Below are positions 25,079 to 33,458 of a stretch of DNA of 64,000 nucleotides, piece after piece. This DNA is from Flavobacteriales bacterium. GTDB lineage: Bacteria; Bacteroidota; Bacteroidia; Flavobacteriales_F; PHOS-HE28. Position 1 is the stretch's first letter. Every line of letters starts with the position of its first letter. Both the position numbers and the translations under genes were made by a program. Below the pieces are notes generated by a model. That model had not been told where the DNA came from. It made no database searches and saw nothing but the letters and a program-made list of their open reading frames with translations. The stretch lies in assembly GCA_020635695.1 (NCBI GenBank), contig JACJZH010000003.1:124001-188000 (forward strand). The letters are read 5' to 3'.

Positions 25079-28000
25079 TCCTCGCTGTCTTGGGGATCGC
25101 CTTCCTCACCGAGCGGCACCTCCAGCTCCTCTTCCGGCGCCGGGGTGGTCTCTTCGAGCTCGGAGGCCAGGATGGCATCGAGCCGGGCACGGGCCTGGGC
25201 CACCAGCTCGGCCTCGGTGCTGTTGTCGATCACGCTCTGCAGGGTGGCCTTGGCTTGGAACCGGTCGTCCAGCTGCACGTACACGTCGCCCAGCAGGATG
25301 AACGCCCGCGCCTTCCAGTGGTCGTAGGCCGGGAAATCGTTCACGAGCTCGAACACCTCCTGCTCGGCATCGCGGTAACGGGCCTGCAGGTACCTCACGT
25401 ACATCATGTGGTACTTCGCTTCGGCGCCCAGGGCGTTGCGGCTGCTGGTGGCCACCTGCCGGAACCGGGTGTAGGCCACGTCCAGCTCCTCCTTGGCCAG
25501 GTGTCCCTTGGCCACGGCCAGGCCGGCCTCGGCGCGCAGGTCGTCCGTGGCATCGGGGTTGTCCAGCACCCGCTGGGCCACCTCCGCGGCACCTTCCACC
25601 CGGCCCAGCTCCTGCATGCAGCGCAGGGCACCCACCTGCGCGGCCAGCTTGTTGCGCGGCACGTTGGCCACCTCTTCGAGCCGCAGGAAATGGTCCAGGG
25701 CGCCCTCCCACCGGCCGTCGCGGAACAGGATGTCGCTGGCCCCGTACAGCGCAGACTCCAGGAACTGCGGGGCATCACGCTGCACCACGGCCTCCAGGTC
25801 GGGCAGGGCCAGGTCGTACTTCCCGGTGCGGTAGGCGCAGTCGCCCCGGTAGAAGAGGGCGTTCAACGCGTAGGCACCGTTCGGGTACTTGGCCAGGTAG
25901 TCGCCGAAGGCCCCGATGGCCTTGTCGCACTGCTCGTCGAAGTAGAGCTGTTCGGCGCTGCGGTAGTACTTCTCGTCCAGGTCCAGCGAGCTGGCGTCCA
26001 CGAAGGAGAGGCCGCTCACGTAGGTCTCGTACTCGCCCACGCGACCCTGCTCCACGTAGATGGCCTCGATCCCCGCCAGCGCATCCCGCGCACCGTCCAT
26101 GGTGGGGTACTTCGCCACGATGGCCTTGAACTCGTCCAGCGCCTTCTCCGGATCACCCTGCCGCTTGTGGATCAACGCGGTCTGCAGCATGCTCTGCCGC
26201 ACGTGCGGGGAGTTGGGGTGCTGTTCCAGCACCTGCCGGTAGTAGGTCAGGGCCTCGGCGTCCTTCTCCAGGTTCAGGTAGGTCTCGCCCAGTTGGTAGC
26301 GCGCATCGGCCGCATACCGGGAGTTCGGGTCCTTGTTCAGCAGTTCGCGCAACACGGCCAACTTCTCATCGAAGCGGCGTTCCAGGCCCAGGCACACGCC
26401 CTTCTGGTACATGGCGTAGTCGCTGTCGGGCGAGCCGGCGCGGATGGCATCGTCGTACCACTTGATGGCCTGCGCCTCGTCCTTCATCACGAAGTAGGCG
26501 TCGCCGATCCGGAGCATGGCGTCGCTGCGCTGGCGGGCCTCCCCGCGGCCGGTGCCCACGAAGCGCCGGAAGCTGGTGGTGGCCTCGCCGTACTGCTTCT
26601 GCTTGAAGTAGCAGTAGCCCTGGCTGTAGCCGGCCAGTTCGTAGAGCTCCGTGCTGTAGGCCCCGGGGCTGTTGCGCAGGGCGTCGTAGGCCCGCATGGC
26701 GGCCTGGTACTCGCCCTGGGCGTAGAGGCTCTCGCCCTTCCAGTAGTGGCTGCGCGCGTTCACCTCCTTGTTCACCGGGTACTTGAGCGCACGCTCGAAG
26801 AACAGCGCGGCGTCCGCGAACTTGCGCCCCTCGTAAAGCTCCACCCCGCGGTCGAAGGCCAGCTTCTGGTAGGCCTCCTGCAGGCGCAGGTCCTTGTTGC
26901 GCACCTGGTCCAGGGCCTCCAGCGCGTCCTCGTAGTTGCGCGTCTTCAGGTACACGTTCAGCAGGAACTCGTAGGCCTCGTCGTGCCGGGGCGAGTCGGG
27001 ATACTCCTTCAGGTAGTTCCGCAGGGCCATGATGGCCTCGTGGTAGGGGTCGAAGGAGAGCTCGTAGCTGAGCTTGGCGTAGTTGAAGAGCGCGTCCTCC
27101 GTCACCTTGGGGTCGATGCCCATGGCATAGGCCCGCTTGAAGGCGTTGCGCGCGTAGTTCTTCTCGTTCAGCTTCAGGTAGGCGTCGGCCATGTGATAGG
27201 TGGCCACCTGCCCGAGGCTGTCGTCCTCGTTCGCCACCAGGTTGAACTGGTCGATGGCCTCCTTGTACCCTCCGCTGCGGTAGTGCGCATAGCCCAGCAT
27301 GTACCGGTCGTTGCGCTCCACCCCGCCGATCCGCTGGGCCGACTTCTGCAGGTAGGGCAATGCCTCCGCATACTCGCCGGATCGGTAGTGCGCCTCGCCC
27401 ACCAGGCGATTGATCTCGTGGATGCGCCGGGCGCCGCGGGTCTCGTCCAGCAGGGGCCCCACCACTTCCTTCAGCTCGTCGTACTTCCCCTGCAGGAAAA
27501 GGATCTCGGCGATGTAGAAGGGCACGACCCTTCCGAAGTTCGGGTCGTCGCGCAGCTTCTCGAAGCCGGATAGGGCAGTCGTGTAGTTGCCCCGTTCGTA
27601 GGCGATGTGCGCGGCATAGTAGGTGGCCGGTGCGGCGTAGATGCCGGTGCCGTCCTTCACCTTGTCGAACTCTGCCAGGGCCTGGTCCTTGAGGTCCTGC
27701 TGGAACAGCGCGTAGCCCTTCTTGAAGTGGTATTCCTCCCTGTCCTCGGTGTTCAGGGCAGGCTCATCCACCTGTGCCGCCCAGGCGAGGCAGTCGTCCC
27801 AGCGCTTTCGGGAGAAGTAGTACCGGAACAACTCCAGACGCACGGTGGCCACGTGCACGTCCTCCGGGTGCGCATCGATGAAGGCCAGCAGCCGGTAGGC
27901 CGCATCGTCGTTGAAGAGGCGGACGGCACAGAGCGCGGTGAGGAACTCGGCCTCCACGCGGGACGGATCGTGCGCGTCGCGGATGCGGGCCACCACCTGT

Positions 28001-28182
28001 TCCAGCTCCTGCCGGGCGGCGGTGTACTGCTCCTTGTCGAAGAGCTCCTTGGCGTGCACCAGGTCGGCATCGCGGTGCTCGAAGTGCGCCGGACGCTGGG
28101 CCGGCAGGGACAGGGAGCCGACCGGTCCGAGCAGGACCACGGCCAGCCAGTACCTGGCGGAGCGTGCGCGGGAAGGGCTCAT
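25075..28182 (-). CDS. Large tetratricopeptide-repeat periplasmic protein
   Basis: 1035 residues, starting at 28182 (MSPSRARSARYWLAVVLLG) with a signal sequence ending near SLSLPAQ. The whole mature part is a solenoid of about 20-25 TPR or Sel1-like helical hairpins. Examples are AKELFDKEQYTAARQELEQ, YARGNYTTALSGFEKL-type units, GEYAEALPYLQKSAQRIGG and FRDGRWEGALDHFLRL. The end is acidic (TPAPEEELEVPLGEEGDP). It is the first gene of a two-gene operon with the beta-barrel gene and is divergent from ftsE. It is probably a periplasmic scaffold. The partner and process are not known, and it is not the lipoprotein SprE/PorW, since no lipobox is present. Confidence 0.85.
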   Translation of the reverse strand: MSPSRARSARYWLAVVLLGPVGSLSLPAQRPAHFEHRDADLVHAKELFDKEQYTAARQELEQVVARIRDAHDPSRVEAEFLTALCAVRLFNDDAAYRLLAFIDAHPEDVHVATVRLELFRYYFSRKRWDDCLAWAAQVDEPALNTEDREEYHFKKGYALFQQDLKDQALAEFDKVKDGTGIYAAPATYYAAHIAYERGNYTTALSGFEKLRDDPNFGRVVPFYIAEILFLQGKYDELKEVVGPLLDETRGARRIHEINRLVGEAHYRSGEYAEALPYLQKSAQRIGGVERNDRYMLGYAHYRSGGYKEAIDQFNLVANEDDSLGQVATYHMADAYLKLNEKNYARNAFKRAYAMGIDPKVTEDALFNYAKLSYELSFDPYHEAIMALRNYLKEYPDSPRHDEAYEFLLNVYLKTRNYEDALEALDQVRNKDLRLQEAYQKLAFDRGVELYEGRKFADAALFFERALKYPVNKEVNARSHYWKGESLYAQGEYQAAMRAYDALRNSPGAYSTELYELAGYSQGYCYFKQKQYGEATTSFRRFVGTGRGEARQRSDAMLRIGDAYFVMKDEAQAIKWYDDAIRAGSPDSDYAMYQKGVCLGLERRFDEKLAVLRELLNKDPNSRYAADARYQLGETYLNLEKDAEALTYYRQVLEQHPNSPHVRQSMLQTALIHKRQGDPEKALDEFKAIVAKYPTMDGARDALAGIEAIYVEQGRVGEYETYVSGLSFVDASSLDLDEKYYRSAEQLYFDEQCDKAIGAFGDYLAKYPNGAYALNALFYRGDCAYRTGKYDLALPDLEAVVQRDAPQFLESALYGASDILFRDGRWEGALDHFLRLEEVANVPRNKLAAQVGALRCMQELGRVEGAAEVAQRVLDNPDATDDLRAEAGLAVAKGHLAKEELDVAYTRFRQVATSSRNALGAEAKYHMMYVRYLQARYRDAEQEVFELVNDFPAYDHWKARAFILLGDVYVQLDDRFQAKATLQSVIDNSTEAELVAQARARLDAILASELEETTPAPEEELEVPLGEEGDPQDSEE

Positions 28183-28331
28183 GGAACGCTTCAAAGGTCC
28201 GGTGGTGCAGCGCGGGCGATCGGCTTGGGACGGCCCACTTATCCACGCGGGCCTGTTCAACTTCCGTGCCGTTCGCACCACGTTCCAACGGTCGTCCTTG
28301 GGCTGGAATTATGACCTTTGGGACCTTGGCC

Positions 28332-29021
28332 ATGGACAACACGCCCATCATCGAGCTGCACGACGTACGCATCCGCCAGCAGGAGAACGTGGTGCTGGAC
28401 CAGGTGGAGCTCACCGTGTACAAGGGCGAGTTCCTGTACCTGATCGGTCGCACCGGCAGCGGCAAGAGCAGCCTGATGCGCACGCTGTACGGCGACCTGC
28501 CGCTCACCGAGGGCGAGGGGCACGTGGCGGGCTTCGACCTGCGCAAGCTGAAGCGCGGCCAGGTGCCGTTGCTGCGCCGGAAGATCGGGATCGTGTTCCA
28601 GGACTTCCAGCTGCTGCCCGACCGCAGCGTGGCGGACAACCTGCTGTTCGTGATGAAGGCCACCGGCTGGAAGGACCGCCAGGGCATGGAACGGCGCGTG
28701 GAGGAGGTGCTGGAGCGCGTGGTGCTGCCCAACAAGGGCTACAAGATGCCGCACGAGCTGTCGGGCGGCGAGCAGCAGCGCGTGTCCATCGCCCGGGCCC
28801 TGATCAACGACCCCGAGCTGATGCTCTGCGACGAGCCCACCGGCAACCTGGACCCCGAGACCACCGAGGAGATCCTGGACCTGCTCTACACCATCAGCCA
28901 AAGCGGGCGCAGCGTGATCATGGCCACGCACGACTACACGCACATGAAGAAGCTGAACGCGCGGGTGGTCCGGTGCTCGGACGGCAGGCTGCTGGAGCTC
29001 AGCGCAGCAGCCGCAGGATAG
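28332..29021 (+). CDS. ftsE: Cell division ATP-binding protein FtsE
   Basis: 229-residue ABC ATPase. Walker A GRTGSGKSS (about residues 39-47), Q-loop IVFQDFQLLPDRSV, signature LSGGEQQRVSIARAL, Walker B LMLCDEPTGNLD and H-loop ATHDYTHM are all present. The FQLLPDRSV...N segment is typical of FtsE, which with FtsX regulates peptidoglycan hydrolysis at the septum. LolD-type transporters are the main alternative. The start is at 28332 (MDNTPIIELHDVRIRQ). No ftsX is adjacent. The 3' end overlaps the convergent glycosyltransferase gene by 23 bases. Confidence 0.88.
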   Translation: MDNTPIIELHDVRIRQQENVVLDQVELTVYKGEFLYLIGRTGSGKSSLMRTLYGDLPLTEGEGHVAGFDLRKLKRGQVPLLRRKIGIVFQDFQLLPDRSVADNLLFVMKATGWKDRQGMERRVEEVLERVVLPNKGYKMPHELSGGEQQRVSIARALINDPELMLCDEPTGNLDPETTEEILDLLYTISQSGRSVIMATHDYTHMKKLNARVVRCSDGRLLELSAAAAG

Positions 29022-30117
29022 CCTCGGCGTTCCGCCGGTTGTCGAAGCGTTCCTCCAAGACCGCCAACCGTTTCTCCAGGGTGGCCCCGTTGGCCGGCTT
29101 GCCCATGCAGGCCTGGATGGCCAGCCGCATCCTGGGCGCGTCCGACTGCACCCGGCAAAGCTCCTCGAGGCCCGTGCCCTCCACCATGGGCGGGTTGCAC
29201 ACCACATGCCGACCGGTGAAGAGGCACAGCAGCAGCTTCAGCTTGATGCCGGTGGCCTGGAAGGTCGGCAGCACGTTCACCTGGGCCTCGCGCACCAGGC
29301 GGTGGATCTCGTCCGTGCCAATGTTCTCGCGAAGTTCCACGTTGGGCACACGGGCCACATCGCGGCGCAGGTCGGCGCTGGCGTTGCTGCCGGCGATCAC
29401 CAGCCTCACGTCCAGGCCATCGAACACCTCGTTCACCAGGAAGCGGGCGGCCTGGTCGTTCTCGGGCACGCTCAGCGCCCCGTGGTACAGGGCGAAGTCG
29501 CCCAGCCCATCGGGCACGTTCACGCGGCCGCAGCTGTGGAAGGCGGGCACATGGTGCACGTTCCGGAAATGCCTGGCGAAGTAGGCCGCGTCGGCCGGCG
29601 AGATGGCCAGCAGGTGGTCGGCCTCGCTGAGCACGGGCTCGTAGCGCTCCAGCTTGCGCGCCTCACTGGCGAAGTAGGCCCGCTTGAAGGTGCCGGTCTC
29701 GGCCTCGGCGAGCGCGGCATAGTAGGTGTGCTCCACGTTGTGCGTGCGCACCAGCCGCTGCCGCCCCACGAAGGCGGGGTCGCCCAGGTGGTAGCAGGAA
29801 TGGAGCCCCTCGAACAGGATGGGGTGGTCGTCCGCGGCCAGCCGGTCACGCAGTTCCTCGCTGCGGCGGCTCACCACCACATAGGGCAGGCTGTTCAGCA
29901 GCAGGTGCTTGGAGGTGCGCCTGGGGTAGTAGTGCACCGAGGCGCAGAGGTGCTCCAGCTCCGGGGCGGGCTTCCGGCCGTAGGCGAAGCAGTGCAGGTG
30001 CACGTGCGCACCGGCCTCGGCCAGGGCCTTCACCTTGTAATGCACGTCGATGACCCCGCCGTAGTCGGCCGGCCAGGGCACGTCGAAGCTCACGATATGC
30101 AGGTGGGTCTCAGCCAA
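28999..30117 (-). CDS. Glycosyltransferase (GT-B fold)
   Basis: 372 residues. The N-terminal half has the nucleotide-binding-like start IVSFDVPWPADYGGVIDVHYKVKAL, typical of GT-B glycosyltransferases. The C-terminal half carries ALYHGALSVPENDQAARFLV, LVIAGSNAS, NVELRENIGTDEIHRLVREAQVNVLP and a GIKLKLL..FTGRHVV motif that replaces the usual E-x7-E region. It resembles mannosyltransferase-like proteins in Bacteroidetes. It overlaps the next glycosyltransferase gene by eight bases (30110-30117), so the two form one operon, likely for a surface glycan or glycolipid. Donor and acceptor are unknown. Confidence 0.82.
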   Translation of the reverse strand: MAETHLHIVSFDVPWPADYGGVIDVHYKVKALAEAGAHVHLHCFAYGRKPAPELEHLCASVHYYPRRTSKHLLLNSLPYVVVSRRSEELRDRLAADDHPILFEGLHSCYHLGDPAFVGRQRLVRTHNVEHTYYAALAEAETGTFKRAYFASEARKLERYEPVLSEADHLLAISPADAAYFARHFRNVHHVPAFHSCGRVNVPDGLGDFALYHGALSVPENDQAARFLVNEVFDGLDVRLVIAGSNASADLRRDVARVPNVELRENIGTDEIHRLVREAQVNVLPTFQATGIKLKLLLCLFTGRHVVCNPPMVEGTGLEELCRVQSDAPRMRLAIQACMGKPANGATLEKRLAVLEERFDNRRNAEAILRLLR

Positions 30118-31249
30118 GGCCTTCCAACAGCGCCTTCAACGCCGCTCGTTCGTCCGCCCCGTCCAGCGAAGCGGCCGCGAAAATAGCGTTTCGGCGCAAG
30201 GCCCCATGGCGGTCCGGTTCGGCCCGCAGGGCCTGCACGGCGGTCACGATCCGCTCCGGGGCCGGGTCGGGCAGCACCACCCCGGCGTCGAACCTCCGCA
30301 CGATCGCCGCCACCTCGGGCAGGTCCGTGGCCAGCACGGGGATGCCCGCGTGCAGGTAGTCGAACAGCTTGTTGGGCAGGCTGTAGCGGTAGTTCAGGTT
30401 GCTGTCCTTGTCCAGGGTCAGGCCCAGGTCGGCGCAGCGGGTGTGGCGCATCATGTCCACATAGGGCAGCCGGCCGATCAGGCGCACCCGGTCCTGCAGG
30501 CCATGGGTACGCACGAGCTCCTCCAGCACCGGCCAGGCGTCACCACCACCGATCAGCAGCAGCAGGCAGCCGGGCAGGTCGCGCATGGCCAGCACGGCCT
30601 CCTCCCCACCCCGGTCCACGTTGATGCCCGAGCCCTGAAGCACCAGGATGAAGGCCTCCTCCGGCAGACCGAGCTCCGCCCGCGTGGGCATGGGGCCCAG
30701 GTCGCGCGGAACGGGGATGTTGCGCACCACCGCCACCTTCCCGTCCGGGGTGCGCAGCCGCGGGTAGCGCGCCTCGTAGGCCCGGGCGATGCTGTCGTTC
30801 ACCGTGATCACCGAGCGCAGCCGGGGGAAGATCCACCGCTCGAACCCCAGCCAGATGCGCCGCACGAAGGGCCGCCCCACCAGCTCGGGCACCTCGGTGT
30901 AGAACTCGTGCGTGTCGTAGACCAGCTTCGCCCCCTTCAGCCGGGCGGCCAGGAAGCAGGCAGGCAGGGTGTCCAGGTCGTTGGCCACGATCAGCTGCAC
31001 CCGGTGCACCAGCAGGTGCAGGAACAACCGCAGGTTGTAGGCCGCATAGAACAGCGCCCCTTTGCGGAACCACAGCCGGAAGCGCCGGGTGGCATAGCTC
31101 CGCCCCACCGGCGGGCTCTGGGGCAGCACCCGGCCCACCAGCTCCACCGCGTAGCCCAATTCCTGCAGCACCCCGCAGGTGCGGTCCACCCGGTTGTCGG
31201 TGGCCAGGTCGTTGGTCACGGCCACGATGGCGCGGCGGGTGGCGGGCAT
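30110..31249 (-). CDS. Glycosyltransferase family 4-like protein
   Basis: 379 residues from the ATG at 31249 (MPATRRAIVAVTNDLATDNRV). GT-B features: VYDTHEFYTEVPEL, an N-terminal domain binding the acceptor; then ILVLQGSGINVDRGGEEAV, LLLIGGGDAWPVLEELV, RLIGRLPYVDMMRHTRCADLG, and the C-terminal nucleotide-sugar site NYRYSLPNKLFDYLHAGIPVLATDLPE. It is first in a two-gene operon with the glycosyltransferase at 28999-30117. A TACTTTG box (one base short of consensus spacing) ends five bases before the ATG. The gene is divergent from murB. The sugar specificity cannot be read. Confidence 0.87.
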   Translation of the reverse strand: MPATRRAIVAVTNDLATDNRVDRTCGVLQELGYAVELVGRVLPQSPPVGRSYATRRFRLWFRKGALFYAAYNLRLFLHLLVHRVQLIVANDLDTLPACFLAARLKGAKLVYDTHEFYTEVPELVGRPFVRRIWLGFERWIFPRLRSVITVNDSIARAYEARYPRLRTPDGKVAVVRNIPVPRDLGPMPTRAELGLPEEAFILVLQGSGINVDRGGEEAVLAMRDLPGCLLLLIGGGDAWPVLEELVRTHGLQDRVRLIGRLPYVDMMRHTRCADLGLTLDKDSNLNYRYSLPNKLFDYLHAGIPVLATDLPEVAAIVRRFDAGVVLPDPAPERIVTAVQALRAEPDRHGALRRNAIFAAASLDGADERAALKALLEGLG

Positions 31250-31275
31250 GGGGCAAAGTAACGCTGGGGGGGTCG

Positions 31276-31283
31276 TAAACTTG
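31276..31283 (+). promoter_or_regulatory. -7-like box of murB
   Basis: TAAACTTG on the plus strand, one mismatch to TAnnTTTG, 19 bases before the murB ATG. Confidence 0.35.
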
Positions 31284-31301
31284 CCCGCAACGCCGCTATC
31301 C

Positions 31302-32318
31302 ATGGAGCTTCTGCGCAACGCCGACCTGGCCCCGCTCACCACCTTCGGGGTGCCCGCGCGCGCCGAGGTGCTGGCCCGCTTTCGCGACGTGGACCAGCTG
31401 CGCAGCCTGCTGATGGCCCCGGAACTGGCCGGCATGCCCAGGATGGTACTCGGCGGCGGCAGCAACGTGCTGTTCACGCGCGACTTCCCTGGTGCGGTGC
31501 TGGTGAACGAGGTGCCGGGCATCCGTGTGGTGAGCGAGGACGACCACCACGTATGGCTGCAGGCCGGTGCCGGCGAGGTGTGGCACACGCTGGTGCTGCA
31601 TGCGGTGGATCAAGGCTGGGGCGGCCTGGAGAACCTGAGCCTGATCCCCGGCAAGGTGGGCGCGGCCCCCATGCAGAACATCGGCGCCTACGGCGTGGAG
31701 CTCAAGGACACCTTCGTGGAACTGGAGGCCCTGCGTATCTCCGATGGCGAGGTGGTGACCTTCGACCGCGATGCCTGCACGTTCGGCTACCGCGAGAGCT
31801 TCTTCAAACGGGAAGGAAAGGACCGGTTCATCATCCTGAACGTGACCTTCCGCCTGGCGAAGGACCCCGAATTGAACACCAGCTACGGGGCCATTCGTGA
31901 GGTGCTTTTCGAGCGGGGCATCACGGATCCCGGGGTGAAGGAGGTGAGCGATGCGGTGATCGCCATCCGCCGCAGCAAGCTTCCGGACCCGAAGGAACTC
32001 GGCAATGCGGGCAGCTTCTTCAAGAATCCGGTGGTGCCGGAAGCCGACTACGAACGCATCCGACGGGCCCACCCGGACGTGGTGGCCTACCCGGCGGGTG
32101 ATGGCCTCCGGAAACTGGCTGCCGGCTGGCTGATCGAACGTGCCGGCTGGAAAGGCCACCGCGCCAACGGCCATGGCGTGCATGCGGCACAGGCCCTGGT
32201 ACTGGTGAACCACGGAGGGGCCCGTGGCGCCGACATCGAGGCACTGAGCCGACGGATCATGGACGACATCCGTGCACGCTTCGGCGTGGAACTGGAGCGT
32301 GAGGTGAACATCATCTAG
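31302..32318 (+). CDS. murB: UDP-N-acetylenolpyruvoylglucosamine reductase
   Basis: FAD- and NADPH-dependent reduction step that makes UDP-N-acetylmuramate for peptidoglycan. 338 residues. Visible are the FAD-binding motif VLGGGSNVLF, GWGGLENLSLIPGKVGAAPMQNIGAYG, the tyrosine segment FGYRESFFK typical of type I MurB, IRRSKLPDP, and the catalytic-serine segment LGNAGSFFKNP. The C-terminal half has ANGHGVHAAQALVLVN. The start at 31302 (MELLRNADLAPLTTFGV) aligns with the family, in which LTTFGV is near the N-terminus. The gene stands alone between the divergent glycosyltransferase operon and a peroxidase gene. Confidence 0.96.
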   Translation: MELLRNADLAPLTTFGVPARAEVLARFRDVDQLRSLLMAPELAGMPRMVLGGGSNVLFTRDFPGAVLVNEVPGIRVVSEDDHHVWLQAGAGEVWHTLVLHAVDQGWGGLENLSLIPGKVGAAPMQNIGAYGVELKDTFVELEALRISDGEVVTFDRDACTFGYRESFFKREGKDRFIILNVTFRLAKDPELNTSYGAIREVLFERGITDPGVKEVSDAVIAIRRSKLPDPKELGNAGSFFKNPVVPEADYERIRRAHPDVVAYPAGDGLRKLAAGWLIERAGWKGHRANGHGVHAAQALVLVNHGGARGADIEALSRRIMDDIRARFGVELEREVNII

Positions 32319-32342
32319 ACCGCCACCCCTGCCGGGGCTTGC

Positions 32343-32350
32343 TATCTTGC
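32343..32350 (+). promoter_or_regulatory. -7-like box directly before the peroxidase lipoprotein gene
   Basis: TATCTTGC on the plus strand. The G of TATCTTG is seven bases before the ATG at 32356, predicting a leaderless or nearly leaderless transcript. Confidence 0.45.
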
Positions 32351-32355
32351 CGGAC

Positions 32356-33435
32356 ATGGATCCCCGTGCGACATTGGGCCTGACGGTCCTTTTCATCGTA
32401 TTACTGGCCACGGCCGGCTGCCGGAAGGAGGAGGAGACCCCACAGGGTGGAGGCCCCACAGGCCCCACTCCTGCCTTCCTGAACGTACCGGGCTGGGTGA
32501 TCGACTCGATCGGGCCGCCCTATCAGACGCCCGGCAACCCCCTCACCGTCGAGGGCATCGCCCTTGGACGGCGGCTGTTCCACGACCCCTTGCTGTCGGA
32601 CGACCAGACCATTTCCTGCGCCACCTGCCATGAACAGGACCATGCCTTCTCCGACCCGCGGCCCTTCAGCATCGGAACGGACGGCTCCGTGGGCAGGCGG
32701 AACGCGATGGCCATCGTGAACCTGGCCTGGGACCAGCATTTCTTCTGGGACGGCAGGCGCCACAGCCTGGAACAACAGGCGCACGACCCGGTGGTGGACA
32801 TGGCCGAGATGCGCAACACCTGGCCCGTGGTGGTCCAGCGCTTGCAACAGGATCCCACCTATGTCTCCATGTTCATGGACGCGTTCGGAACGGAGACCGT
32901 TGACAGCATCCTCGTGGTGAGCGCCATCGCCCAGTTCGAGCGCACCCTGGTCAGTTTCGGCTCTCCTTTTGACCGATACCGCTACGGGGGTGATACCCTG
33001 GCCCTGACCCCGGCCGAGAAGCGGGGCATGGACCTCTTCTTCCGCGACGCACACTGCGTGGACTGCCACCGGGACGTGACCCTCGCAGACCATGGACTCC
33101 GCAACAATGGTCTTGACCTCCTTCCGCTCGACAGCGGGGCCTACGAATACACCGGCAACCCATCGGACATCGGCCGGTTCAAGGTGCCCACCCTGCGCAA
33201 CATCGCCGTTACCGGACCATACATGCACGACAGCCGCTTCGAGACCCTGGAAGAGGTGGTGTCCTTCTATGCGAACGACGTGGAGCTCAACTCGCCGAAC
33301 CTCGACCAGCATATGTTCCCGTGGATGATCGGACAGGTGGACCTGGACCCGTCTGAACAAGCCGACCTGGTCGCCTTCCTGCATGCCCTGACCGATCCGG
33401 TGTTCCTCACCGACCCCTCCTTCGGGGCCCCCTGA
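32356..33435 (+). CDS. Diheme cytochrome-c peroxidase / MauG-family lipoprotein
   Basis: 359 residues with a lipoprotein signal (LFIVLLATAGC). Two c-type heme sites are present: CATCHE at about residue 88 and CVDCHR at about 234. The family motifs FHDPLLSDDQTISCATCH, AMAIVNLAWDQHFFWDGR, GRFKVPTLRNIAVTGPYMHDSRF and TLEEVVSFY follow the bacterial CCP/MauG pattern. The likely role is a periplasmic peroxidase or protein-oxidising enzyme anchored to a membrane. It is close in sequence to the paralogue at 60403-61518 (shared xTWPxxVxxLQxDPxY segment), but here it stands alone before a peptidase gene 23 bases downstream. The actual substrate, peroxide or protein, is unknown. Confidence 0.9.
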   Translation: MDPRATLGLTVLFIVLLATAGCRKEEETPQGGGPTGPTPAFLNVPGWVIDSIGPPYQTPGNPLTVEGIALGRRLFHDPLLSDDQTISCATCHEQDHAFSDPRPFSIGTDGSVGRRNAMAIVNLAWDQHFFWDGRRHSLEQQAHDPVVDMAEMRNTWPVVVQRLQQDPTYVSMFMDAFGTETVDSILVVSAIAQFERTLVSFGSPFDRYRYGGDTLALTPAEKRGMDLFFRDAHCVDCHRDVTLADHGLRNNGLDLLPLDSGAYEYTGNPSDIGRFKVPTLRNIAVTGPYMHDSRFETLEEVVSFYANDVELNSPNLDQHMFPWMIGQVDLDPSEQADLVAFLHALTDPVFLTDPSFGAP

Positions 33436-33458
33436 CCCAACCATCAAGCGCCGATCCG

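Noticed and set aside
25069..27573. An 834-codon open frame antisense to the TPR gene
   Set aside because: Shadow of the TPR solenoid coding sequence; no start signal or domain.
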